A stretch of DNA of 34,731 nucleotides from Ferruginibacter sp. GTDB taxonomy: Bacteria > Bacteroidota > Bacteroidia > Chitinophagales > Chitinophagaceae. Positions 8,492 to 14,924 of this stretch are shown in pieces. The stretch lies in the NCBI GenBank assembly GCA_017988335.1, contig JAGNRZ010000010.1, positions 1 through 34,731 on the forward strand, given 5' to 3'. The position numbers and the translations under genes are program-made. Within the stretch, counting starts at the first letter, position 1; the number at the start of each line of letters is the position of its first letter. The notes below the pieces were generated by a model. It was not told the origin of the DNA and searched no databases. It worked only from the letters and a program-made list of their open reading frames with translations.

Positions 8492-8965
8492 CTATCTAGT
8501 GCCAGGTTCTTTATTTTTACTTATCCAAACTCTTTCTTTTACTTTTTTTGTTTCCGAAACCCAAAAATCTTTTTTTAAATATAAATCTCTTGGAGTGAAT
8601 GCAAAATCATATGTTATGGTTGTATATTTTTCCATTTTATATAATCTTAGAGATAAGTTTCTGTTATACTCTATAAAAGAAATAATACTATCTAGGGCTG
8701 TAGAATCTTTTAATTTCCTTATTATGTTAATATTAGTAACATTAAGTTTCCTTAATTCATCTACTATTACAGTATCCTTGATTTTAGATACTATGAAGCT
8801 TGTATCACTTGTTGCACCTTTTGTGAGTGTAAGTAATTTATTACTAAGAGTAACAAAGTCGATATTTTTAACTCTACTAAGAGTTGAAGTTGGTACCCTT
8901 AAACAAGAAACTAACATAAATATGAATACTAGCATAATGAGACATCTTAAAAAATACATAAACAT
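8492..8965 (-). CDS. Hypothetical lipoprotein
   Basis: This 157-residue protein of unknown function has an N-terminal hydrophobic stretch ending in a lipobox-like LVSC (Cys about residue 21), which suggests a lipoprotein. The mature part is charged and mainly helical, with repeated short segments built on I/V-x-K-L-K-D. No family is recognised. The opposite strand carries a 180-residue open frame over the same bases, but this frame has the better signal sequence and composition. It is divergent from the GldM-like lipoprotein gene 91 bp away. Confidence 0.6.
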   Translation of the reverse strand: MFMYFLRCLIMLVFIFMLVSCLRVPTSTLSRVKNIDFVTLSNKLLTLTKGATSDTSFIVSKIKDTVIVDELRKLNVTNINIIRKLKDSTALDSIISFIEYNRNLSLRLYKMEKYTTITYDFAFTPRDLYLKKDFWVSETKKVKERVWISKNKEPGTR

Positions 8966-9056
8966 TATTTATGTTAAAGTACTAAGATTTGCCAGAATGT
9001 TGCATTTTAACTTTTTAAGTAGAATTTATTTTTTATTTTGATGAAAAATAAATGCT

Positions 9057-9971
9057 ATGCGGTACTCTTTGTTTTTTCTTTTACTATCTGTGTTATTCAT
9101 TTCCTGTACTATGCAAACGGAAAGTGAAAAGCTTTTGATTGAGGATGCTATTTATAGCTTGGAGAGGTCGAATGAATCGTTAGAAACTTTCACAGATTAT
9201 ACAGCCAAAGAATTTCATAATAAAAAGATGGAATTTCGTCTTGCAGAAAAAGTAGCAAAATGGGAAGGTGTATTTGACTCTATCCTCAGCATATCTAATG
9301 AAGCAACCAAATATATTTATGAGACAGGCAGAAAATATTTCGAAACTTACGAAGTATCCAAATTAGCATATAGTAAAAAAGCCATACTTAAATTTCAAAA
9401 AGAAGGATGGGATACAATATTATATAAAATTATTTATAATTATAAAAAAAACTTGTTGAGCTTAAATGAGGATTTAACCGAAACATTCAAAAAAGAAATT
9501 GATAGCTCTTTTAAAGACTTTACTGACTATAAAAAAGTAAATGATTACGCTAAATTACATTTCTTAAATATTATGGACAATCAGTTTTACTTAAAATTAA
9601 CTGAGCTAAAAAATAAAATAATAGATATGAAATTGAAATTATTGCAATTTTGTAATATAAGGTGCACTATTTTTAATTGTGGCTATTTTATACGGTTTAA
9701 TGCAATTGTTGGTCAAAATTCTACTGTATTTCGTAAAGGTGATAAAGTATCAATATCAGCAGGTGTAGGCTCATTTTCATTAGAAGCAGCTCCTAATATA
9801 TCAATTGCAAATAAAAAGGTTGACGCTTTTCCTGAAGGTGTCGCTGTTTACGAATTCCAAGCACCAAAGAAGAAAGGTAAATACAAAGTGCCTGTAATAA
9901 TTGAATATACCAGACCGGATGGTATTAAAGAAAAAAGAGAGTATAAAATTGAGTATGAAGTGGTGGAGTAG
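9057..9971 (+). CDS. GldM-like lipoprotein (orphan, short)
   Basis: This 304-residue protein has a signal peptide with lipobox FISC (Cys17). The N-terminal half resembles the helical N-terminal region of GldM (SLERSNESLETFTDYTAKEF, then a KVAKWEGVFDSI stretch). The C-terminal part resembles the first Ig-like domain of GldM (VFRKGDKVSISAGVGSFS, then VPVIIEYTRPDGIKEKREY). GldM itself is about 510 residues, is anchored by an N-terminal membrane helix and couples energy to type IX secretion and gliding. This copy lacks the later Ig domains, has a lipid anchor instead, and sits without gldK/L/N. The family assignment rests on remembered motifs, so it is moderate. The function is open. Confidence 0.6.
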   Translation: MRYSLFFLLLSVLFISCTMQTESEKLLIEDAIYSLERSNESLETFTDYTAKEFHNKKMEFRLAEKVAKWEGVFDSILSISNEATKYIYETGRKYFETYEVSKLAYSKKAILKFQKEGWDTILYKIIYNYKKNLLSLNEDLTETFKKEIDSSFKDFTDYKKVNDYAKLHFLNIMDNQFYLKLTELKNKIIDMKLKLLQFCNIRCTIFNCGYFIRFNAIVGQNSTVFRKGDKVSISAGVGSFSLEAAPNISIANKKVDAFPEGVAVYEFQAPKKKGKYKVPVIIEYTRPDGIKEKREYKIEYEVVE

Positions 9972-9973
9972 CT

Positions 9974-10615
9974 TTAATTGCTATTAGAAATTATTTTTAC
10001 AAACTCCTCCCTTTCAATCATCCTTGCTCCTAAACTTTCTAAATGTTCGGTATAAATTTGGCAATCTATTAATACAACGCCTTGTTGTTGTAAAAGCTGT
10101 ACAAGTTTTATAAACGCAAATTTGCTAGCATTGGGAACAAGGCTAAACATACTTTCGCCAAAAAATATATTGCCTAGTTTAATACCATACAAGCCGCCAA
10201 CTAAAGTATTATTTTGCCAGGTTTCGGCACTTATGGCATATCCTTGTTGGTGTAAGTTGGTATAAGCTGTAATTACTTCATTGCTAATCCAAGTGCCATC
10301 TTGCCCAGGCCTATTAACATTTTTGCAATGCTGCATTACTGCATTAAAATCTTTATTTATAGTAAAAGTAAATAACTGCTTATTTAAAACAGTCTTCATG
10401 CTTTTACTAATTTTTAATTCGGTTGGATATAAAACAAATCTGGGGTTAGGACTCCACCATAAAATAGGTTCATCATCGCTATACCAAGGAAAAATTCCAC
10501 TGCGGTAAGCTAACAATAATCTCTCTGTACCTAAATCTCCACCAATAGCTAATAGCCCATCTTCATCGGCTTGGTGTATTGGAGGAAAATAGAGTTTATC
10601 GGAAAGAATAAACAT
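9974..10615 (-). CDS. aat: Leucyl/phenylalanyl-tRNA--protein transferase
   Basis: Aat transfers Leu or Phe from aminoacyl-tRNA to N-terminal Arg/Lys of proteins in the bacterial N-degron pathway, in the cytoplasm. The hallmark block is intact near the N-terminus: FPPIHQADEDGLLAIGGDL, then YRSGIFPWYSDDEPILWWSPNPR. Conserved GLYGIKLGNIFFGESMFS and LIDCQ segments follow. The 213-residue length is typical. It starts 2 bp after the upstream membrane-protein gene, suggesting one transcript. No clpS or clpA is in the window. Confidence 0.95.
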   Translation of the reverse strand: MFILSDKLYFPPIHQADEDGLLAIGGDLGTERLLLAYRSGIFPWYSDDEPILWWSPNPRFVLYPTELKISKSMKTVLNKQLFTFTINKDFNAVMQHCKNVNRPGQDGTWISNEVITAYTNLHQQGYAISAETWQNNTLVGGLYGIKLGNIFFGESMFSLVPNASKFAFIKLVQLLQQQGVVLIDCQIYTEHLESLGARMIEREEFVKIISNSN

Positions 10616-10617
10616 AA

Positions 10618-11085
10618 TTATGTAGATAAGGCATTATCAATTTGCTTTTTTTTGAGGAAGATAATTATACAAATGCCAAAAAATGAAACCAAACAACTAC
10701 TTAGCCATAACCAGTAGCCAATACCAATGTTTAAAATAGGGTTGACTGTTCCAGCTTCATTTTCAATAATTGTATCAAACATTAAAAATAATAAACTGAA
10801 GATTGATGCTAACAAACTGAATAACCAAGCAATATTTTTGTTTTTAAATATTAATATCCAAGCTGTAAATAAAAATGGATTTGCCAACCAAGATATTGCT
10901 GCACCACCAGTTAACATAGCTAACCAACCTGTTAGCAATGCCTCTAAGCTTGTTCTGCAAAGCTGGGTAGTGCAAAAGCAATTTGTAAAAAGCGAAAAAA
11001 TATAAAAAAATAGAGATAAAATGAATACATAAAAATGTAACGAGGATTTACTTTCCTTTATTTCTTCATCATTTGTAAATGGCAT
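10618..11085 (-). CDS. Hypothetical four-helix membrane protein
   Basis: This 155-residue protein has about four predicted membrane helices (roughly 18-37, 47-75, 80-102 and 118-145) and a short charged N-terminus. No family is recognised. It is the first gene of a probable two-gene unit with aat. A perfect TAAATTTG box lies only 4 nt before the ATG, so its mRNA is predicted to be leaderless. Confidence 0.7.
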   Translation of the reverse strand: MPFTNDEEIKESKSSLHFYVFILSLFFYIFSLFTNCFCTTQLCRTSLEALLTGWLAMLTGGAAISWLANPFLFTAWILIFKNKNIAWLFSLLASIFSLLFLMFDTIIENEAGTVNPILNIGIGYWLWLSSCLVSFFGICIIIFLKKKQIDNALST

Positions 11086-11089
11086 GTTA

Positions 11090-11097
11090 CAAATTTA
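11090..11097 (-). promoter_or_regulatory. -7 box 4 nt before the ATG (predicted leaderless start, membrane protein-aat)
   Basis: On the minus strand the order is TAAATTTG, then TAAC, then ATG. GGTTG about 20 bp further upstream (11122-11118) could serve as the -33 element. The expected transcription start falls at or next to the A of the ATG. Confidence 0.55.
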
Positions 11098-11168
11098 ATT
11101 TTTATCAAAAGATATCTCAACCTTGTAAACTAAATCAAAAAATCATACATCAAAAAATCAAAGATTTA

Positions 11169-13322
11169 TTATTTTACCAGCTTCAACTCTTTAATAATAT
11201 TAGTAGCCCCAGCATATTTATCTACAATAAAGAGTACGTATCTAATATCTACCATTATGTTTCTGCAAATACTTACATCGTAATTAATATCACTCATGGT
11301 GCCTTCCCACACTCTATCAAAATTTAAGCCTATTAAATTTCCTTTTGCATCTAAAGCTGGGCTGCCACTATTACCACCAGTAGTATGGTTAGCTGCAATA
11401 AAGCACACTGGTTGTTTGCCATTTACACCGTACTGTCCAAAATCTTTTTTCTTATAAAGCTCAATAATTTTTGCTGGTACATCAAATTCATAATCGCCGG
11501 GTTTGTATTTTTCCATTACACCATCTAGGTAAGTATAAAAATCGTAGTAGGCACCATCTTTAGGGCGGTAGCCTTTTACATTGCCATAGGTAACACGTAG
11601 TGTGCTATTTGCATCTGGGTATAAATTTTTATCTGCAAATACATCCATTTGTGCTTGCATGTAAAGGCGTTGTAAACTGTTTAGATTTGCTTGTAGGGGA
11701 GCAATATTTTTAGCAACATTATCGCTGTAAGTTTGCATCATATCTGCATTTAATTTGTATGCTACATCCTCTTTAATAGCATTAATAACTTCGGTAGTAT
11801 TGCCTGTTAAAAGTTGTTTAACCATGTCCAGAGATGTGTATTTAGTTTGGGCATATACTGCTCTAGCAAAGGTTTCGTAGCTATTGGAATTTTCTTGCCA
11901 CATCTTTTTAGATAACGGAGATATATAGTCAGTTTTTTGATCTTCCAAATACATCTTCATAAGTGATTCAAATACTTTCTTATCAACATTTGCATCATAC
12001 TCACCAAACAAACTTTCTAAAGCACCTAATGCAGCCGTTTTAGATTCTGTAAAACCTTTTTCACCATTCTTTTCAAAGTTGGCAACCACACTTCGTAGCA
12101 AATTTGCAACCGTTAACAATTCTATCTTTTGAGTAATTTCATTGTAATAATCTCTAGCCAAAGCATAAGGCTCTATATCAGTATAAGCGGTTTCCAATTT
12201 TTTTAAAAGATTTAAGTAAGCGGCATTCATCTCTGGCCTTGCTAAAACAATTTTTTCAAATACAGCTTCTATTTGTTTCTTTTTGCCCACAGCATCTTTA
12301 CTGCGTAAGCCCAATACTTCGCCTTGCCATTTTTTATACGCATTTTGTATAGAAGCATACTTAGCTGCGTATTTAATTTTTATGCCTTCGTCTTTACGCA
12401 TAAAGCCATCAATTACTTGTAATGCTTTTTCACGTATAGCAATTTTTGCAGGGTCGGTTACATCCATAATTTGCTTTACAGCGGTACTGTGTAAGTATTG
12501 TGTAGTACGACCAGGGAAGCCAAACACCATAGTAAAATCGCCTTCCTTAACACCTTTTAACGAAATGCTTAAACTACGTTTAGGTTTGTATGGTACATTA
12601 TCTGGTGAGTAGGCCGCAGGTTTATTATCCTTGCCAGCATAAATTCTAAACATGCTAAAATCGCCTGTGTGCCTTGGCCACATCCAGTTATCAGTATCTT
12701 TTCCAAAATTACCAATACTGCTTGGCGGAGCACCTACTAAACGTACATCTTTGTATGTTTCTGTAACAAAACAAAAATATTTGTTGCCTTCAAAAAATGC
12801 TCTAATCAAAATATCTTGATAGGTTTCTTTTTTAATAGTAGTTTTTAATGCAGCAATGTTTTTATCAATAATACTTTGTCTTTCTCTTTCACTTAAGTTA
12901 GATGTTACGCCTTTTAGTATATCATTAGTTACTTCATCAATACGAATAATAAAAGTGGCAAACAAGCTAGGGTTAGTTAACTCTTGTCCTTTATTATAAG
13001 CCCAAAAACCATCTCTTATATAATTATTTTGGATAGAAGAATGATTTTGAATAGCATCAAACCCACAGTGGTGGTTGGTTAATAGTAACCCCTCATTACT
13101 AATAACTTCGGCAGTGCAAAATCCACCAAAACTTACAATAGCATCTTTAAGGCTGCTTTTATTAATGCTGTAAATATCGCTGGCATTAATTTTCATGCCC
13201 ATTTTTTTCATTTGCTTTTCATTAAGGCTTTGTAGCAATTGAGGTAGCCACATGCCTTCATCAGCAAATGATTTTAAGAAAGATAAAACAGCAATAAATA
13301 GTACTAAAGCAATCTTTTTCAT
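11169..13322 (-). CDS. S46 family dipeptidyl-peptidase, DPP11-like
   Basis: This 717-residue secreted or periplasmic serine exopeptidase removes dipeptides from peptide N-termini. A signal peptide covers about residues 1-20. The catalytic triad is visible: His in TNHHCGF (H84/H85), Asp in MWPRHTGDFS and nucleophile S652 in GGNSGSP. The residue 18 positions after the nucleophile, which sets P1 preference in S46, is Arg670 (LNFDRVWEG). In characterised family members Arg there marks Asp/Glu-specific DPP11, while Gly marks DPP7. Peptide use as carbon and nitrogen source is the likely role. Confidence 0.9.
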   Translation of the reverse strand: MKKIALVLFIAVLSFLKSFADEGMWLPQLLQSLNEKQMKKMGMKINASDIYSINKSSLKDAIVSFGGFCTAEVISNEGLLLTNHHCGFDAIQNHSSIQNNYIRDGFWAYNKGQELTNPSLFATFIIRIDEVTNDILKGVTSNLSERERQSIIDKNIAALKTTIKKETYQDILIRAFFEGNKYFCFVTETYKDVRLVGAPPSSIGNFGKDTDNWMWPRHTGDFSMFRIYAGKDNKPAAYSPDNVPYKPKRSLSISLKGVKEGDFTMVFGFPGRTTQYLHSTAVKQIMDVTDPAKIAIREKALQVIDGFMRKDEGIKIKYAAKYASIQNAYKKWQGEVLGLRSKDAVGKKKQIEAVFEKIVLARPEMNAAYLNLLKKLETAYTDIEPYALARDYYNEITQKIELLTVANLLRSVVANFEKNGEKGFTESKTAALGALESLFGEYDANVDKKVFESLMKMYLEDQKTDYISPLSKKMWQENSNSYETFARAVYAQTKYTSLDMVKQLLTGNTTEVINAIKEDVAYKLNADMMQTYSDNVAKNIAPLQANLNSLQRLYMQAQMDVFADKNLYPDANSTLRVTYGNVKGYRPKDGAYYDFYTYLDGVMEKYKPGDYEFDVPAKIIELYKKKDFGQYGVNGKQPVCFIAANHTTGGNSGSPALDAKGNLIGLNFDRVWEGTMSDINYDVSICRNIMVDIRYVLFIVDKYAGATNIIKELKLVK

Positions 13323-13339
13323 GTGTAAATTTTAGATAA

Positions 13340-13347
13340 CAAATGTA
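13340..13347 (-). promoter_or_regulatory. -7 box of the S46 peptidase gene
   Basis: TACATTTG on the minus strand ends 17 nt before the ATG. The -33 region falls within the perfect palindrome at 13362-13394, whose TTG at 13372-13370 is about 22 bp upstream. Confidence 0.5.
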
Positions 13348-13361
13348 AGATAAAATGTAAA

Positions 13362-13394
13362 AGGGTTGTCAACCTTTTAAAGGTTGACAACCCT
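13362..13394. repeat. Perfect 16-bp-arm palindrome upstream of the S46 peptidase gene
   Basis: The left arm is AGGGTTGTCAACCTTT, one T is central, and the right arm is AAAGGTTGACAACCCT. It lies between the divergent S46 peptidase and ssrA genes, at the distance expected for the -33 element of the peptidase promoter. It could be an operator, a REP-type element or a boundary terminator. Nothing distinguishes these from sequence alone. Confidence 0.75.
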
Positions 13395-13452
13395 AAATCA
13401 AACACCTCAAATCTTTAACCAATATTTACAAATGAAGCTTATTTAAAAAACT

Positions 13453-13460
13453 TAACTTTG
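13453..13460 (+). promoter_or_regulatory. ssrA: -7 box of ssrA
   Basis: A perfect TAACTTTG lies 48 nt before the mature tmRNA 5' end. A loose TTTACA near 13425 is at the -33 position. The intervening leader (13461-13503) is a degenerate 7-bp repeat (TAAATCA, AAATTCC, TAATTCG, AAAATCA). Confidence 0.5.
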
Positions 13461-13508
13461 TAAATCAAAATTCCTAATTCGAAAATCAAAAAATCGAAGA
13501 TGGCATTT

Positions 13509-13890
13509 GGGGCTGACCGGTTTTGACAGCATAGATCTTTGTAAGTGTAAGCATGTAGTGCGTTGGATAATTAGCACTTTAATCAGAATATTCAACCTTT
13601 CAAATGGCAATACTCAGTATGCCATGGCTGCTTAATCGATAGATTAGCATCCATTAGGGCCGCCGAGCAGGTTTACCTTTTACCAAGCTCCGCCGCCGAC
13701 TCAAAAACAAAAAAGGTTGCTGCAATAGAATGATGTGACTATTGTTTAAGCTCCCCGAATTTTCGGGGCATCTAAGGAAGTAATTGGTGTGTTTGGCTCC
13801 TGCTATTTCTCTACAATTAATGCCAAAATAAACATGTAGAAAGCTTATAACGAGTATGTTTGGACCAGGGTTCGATTCCCTGCAGCTCCA
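13509..13890 (+). ncRNA. ssrA: tmRNA (transfer-messenger RNA), one-piece
   Basis: The 5' end GGGGCTGACCGG and 3' end CAGCTCC plus discriminator A form the 7-bp tRNA-like acceptor stem. The T-arm CAGGG-TTCGATT-CCCTG is intact. CCA is not encoded. The tag reading frame is 13606-13635: GGC AAT ACT CAG TAT GCC ATG GCT GCT TAA, giving GNTQYAMAA, a typical Bacteroidota tag ending in A-A. A strong CCCCGAA/TTCGGGG pseudoknot hairpin lies near 13754. The last 19 bases, plus the base after them, are duplicated downstream at the far end of the GIY-YIG element. Confidence 0.95.
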
Positions 13891-13891
13891 C
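13872..13891. repeat. Left 20-bp direct repeat (ssrA 3' end)
   Basis: TCGATTCCCTGCAGCTCCAC covers the T-loop to the discriminator base of tmRNA plus one base. An identical copy lies at 14238-14257. This is the usual att location for elements that target tRNA or tmRNA genes. Confidence 0.9.
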
Positions 13892-13945
13892 TTTATCCGC
13901 CATAGCTTTTTTGCCGTAGGCAACAAAAAGCGACGGCGGATATTT
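13892..13945. repeat. Left terminal palindrome (nested hairpin) of the GIY-YIG element
   Basis: The left inverted repeat folds back on itself. TATCCGCC (13894-13901) pairs with GGCGGATA (13935-13942), GCTTTTT pairs with AAAAAGC, and an inner GCC-GTA-GGC forms the tip. The inner TTGCC-GTA-GGCAA part looks like a second palindrome lodged in the loop of the first. It could also act as a terminator for tmRNA. Confidence 0.75.
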
Positions 13946-13967
13946 CATTTTAGAAAACAAACTACCA

Positions 13968-14204
13968 ATGCATTACGTTTATATTTTAGAACTTAGCAAT
14001 GGCGATTATTATAAAGGGTGTACTAATAATATTGAGGAAAGATTAAAACGACATCAAAATGGGCAAGTAGATTCAACAAAAAATTATTTGCCACTTAAAT
14101 TAGTTACCTACACAGTCTTTTGGAATCAGCAAAAAGCTTATGCTTATGAAAAATATTTGAAAAGCGGATCGGGTAGGGCTTTTATGAATCGGCATTTGAT
14201 TTAG
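13968..14204 (+). CDS. Single-domain GIY-YIG endonuclease (UPF0213-like)
   Basis: This 78-residue protein consists of the GIY-YIG nuclease domain only. The GIY strand reads HYVYILEL (Y5), the YIG strand YYKGCTNN (Y15, G17). Catalytic Arg25 is in ERLKRH with H29 after it, and the metal-binding Glu61 is in YEKYLKSGSG. All expected catalytic positions are present, so the enzyme may be active. Such stand-alone domains are widespread in Bacteroidota and mostly uncharacterised. This one lies between terminal inverted repeats in a 346-bp insert at the ssrA 3' end, which makes it the natural candidate for moving or maintaining the insert. Confidence 0.9.
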   Translation: MHYVYILELSNGDYYKGCTNNIEERLKRHQNGQVDSTKNYLPLKLVTYTVFWNQQKAYAYEKYLKSGSGRAFMNRHLI

Positions 14205-14205
14205 G

Positions 14206-14237
14206 TTTCAGCCTACGCTAAAGCTATGGCTGATAAA
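14206..14237. repeat. Right terminal palindrome / inverted repeat of the GIY-YIG element
   Basis: TTTCAGCC and GGCTGATAAA form the outer arms, and GCT-AA-AGC sits inside. Read from the right border inwards, 14237-14211 matches the left end of the element except for one mismatch and a short internal indel. It begins 1 nt after the GIY-YIG stop codon. Confidence 0.8.
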
Positions 14238-14257
14238 TCGATTCCCTGCAGCTCCAC
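14238..14257. repeat. Right 20-bp direct repeat (duplicate of ssrA 3' end)
   Basis: This is an exact copy of 13872-13891. Only these 20 bases of ssrA are repeated; the bases before and after differ from the tmRNA locus. It is therefore a target duplication or att site, not a second tmRNA gene. Confidence 0.9.
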
Positions 14258-14263
14258 AATTTT

Positions 14264-14333
14264 AGTTCATTGTTCATGGTAAATAGTTTATAGTACGAAA
14301 AAACCATGAACAATGATTATTAACAATGAGCTT
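14264..14333. terminator. Heptad-phased inverted repeat between the convergent GIY-YIG and ytxJ genes
   Basis: Consecutive 7-mers AGTTCAT, TGTTCAT, GGTAAAT, AGTTTAT and AGTACGA are followed by the inverted series ATGAACA, ATGATTA and TTAACAA, which enters the ytxJ stop codon. TCATTGTTCATGGT (14267-14280) pairs perfectly with 14303-14316. A bidirectional terminator is the simplest role. Confidence 0.55.
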
Positions 14334-14646
14334 GTATTTCATCCATCATTATCCCTCCATGACTTTCGTCATACACACATTCGCCATTTTTTATTAAAAG
14401 TATTTGAGGGCTTTCGTGAAATACCGAAAATTTTTCGGCTATTTTGTTAGAAATATTTCTATAATTCAATAAATCAAGATAATAGAAATCAACACCTTCG
14501 GGTGCAGCAGATTTTTCAAGCCTATTTTTGGCTACATTGCTTATACTGCAACGGGTACTATGCTTAAATATTACCTGTGGTTGGGTTACAGATAATTCTT
14601 TTATTTTGGTAAGCTGTTCTTCAGTTACCAAATTAATCCAATTCAT
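14320..14646 (-). CDS. ytxJ: YtxJ-like monothiol bacilliredoxin
   Basis: This 108-residue thioredoxin-fold protein has the YtxJ active-site segment FKHSTRCSIS (Cys about residue 32), a single-Cys site where a dithiol redoxin would have CxxC. The family is linked to bacillithiol, where it is thought to remove bacillithiol from mixed disulfides. Its presence suggests that this organism makes bacillithiol. A C-terminal Cys (QAHC) is the last residue and could be redox active, but it may be incidental. The gene follows a small lipoprotein gene by 9 bp. Confidence 0.85.
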   Translation of the reverse strand: MNWINLVTEEQLTKIKELSVTQPQVIFKHSTRCSISNVAKNRLEKSAAPEGVDFYYLDLLNYRNISNKIAEKFSVFHESPQILLIKNGECVYDESHGGIMMDEIQAHC

Positions 14647-14655
14647 ACAAAAATT

Positions 14656-14769
14656 TTAGTGGATGATTTTTTCATTCATTGGGCAACCACTTTTACGGCT
14701 AGTATGGCAGCTACTAAAAATGGCAGCTACAGCAAATAAAATGGCAACAGCAAAAAATATTTTTTTCAT
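14656..14769 (-). CDS. Small lipoprotein (37 aa)
   Basis: The reading frame begins MKKIFFAVAILFAVAAIFSSC, a complete lipoprotein signal with Cys21. A 16-residue mature tail follows, containing SRKSGCPMNEKIIH. The tail has one extra Cys (residue 29). It is upstream of ytxJ on the same strand with a 9-bp gap and is preceded by a TATTTTTG promoter box, so it is a real expressed candidate. No function is known; the link to a thiol redoxin is suggestive only. Confidence 0.7.
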   Translation of the reverse strand: MKKIFFAVAILFAVAAIFSSCHTSRKSGCPMNEKIIH

Positions 14770-14803
14770 TACTCTTCTTTTAGGGGTAAAAAAACTATTA
14801 TTG

Positions 14804-14811
14804 CAAAAATA
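14804..14811 (-). promoter_or_regulatory. -7 box for the small lipoprotein-ytxJ unit
   Basis: TATTTTTG on the minus strand matches TAnnTTTG and ends 34 nt before the ATG. No convincing -33 element was seen. Confidence 0.4.
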
Positions 14812-14924
14812 ACTCAAAATTTGGGTTTTGGTTACATTTATGCAAAAACTTTGCCATAAGTGTAATTAAGTAGCCAAATGTGCGTTATAGATGGCTTTAA
14901 CCTAAATACTACAACAAAATAAAC

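Larger units (their letters stand above)
13892..14257. mobile_element. Mini-element with GIY-YIG gene inserted at the ssrA 3' end
   Basis: The segment between the two 20-bp direct repeats is 346 bp. Its ends are inverted repeats that abut the direct repeats exactly: 13892-13921 on the left and 14211-14237 on the right. Both outer ends read TTTATC-(C/A)-GCCATAGCTTT inwards, then 6 or 3 variable bases, then GTAGGC. The only gene is a single-domain GIY-YIG nuclease. No integrase or transposase is present. The tmRNA gene on the left remains complete, so the insertion rebuilt or spared its 3' end. Classification as a mobile element is inferred from this geometry. Confidence 0.75.

Noticed and set aside
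8499-9041. A 180-codon plus-strand frame overlapping the 8492-8965 lipoprotein gene
   Set aside because: It is the complementary strand of a frame with a clear lipobox signal. It lacks a recognisable start context or domain, and it ends just before the start of the next plus gene.
13654-13926. A 90-codon open frame on the minus strand over the 3' half of ssrA
   Set aside because: It lies across tmRNA and the left end of the GIY-YIG element. Its product is an antisense reading of structured RNA.
14238-14257. A second tRNA or tmRNA gene fragment
   Set aside because: Only 20 bases are present, with no other arm. It is better explained as the duplicated target of the insertion.
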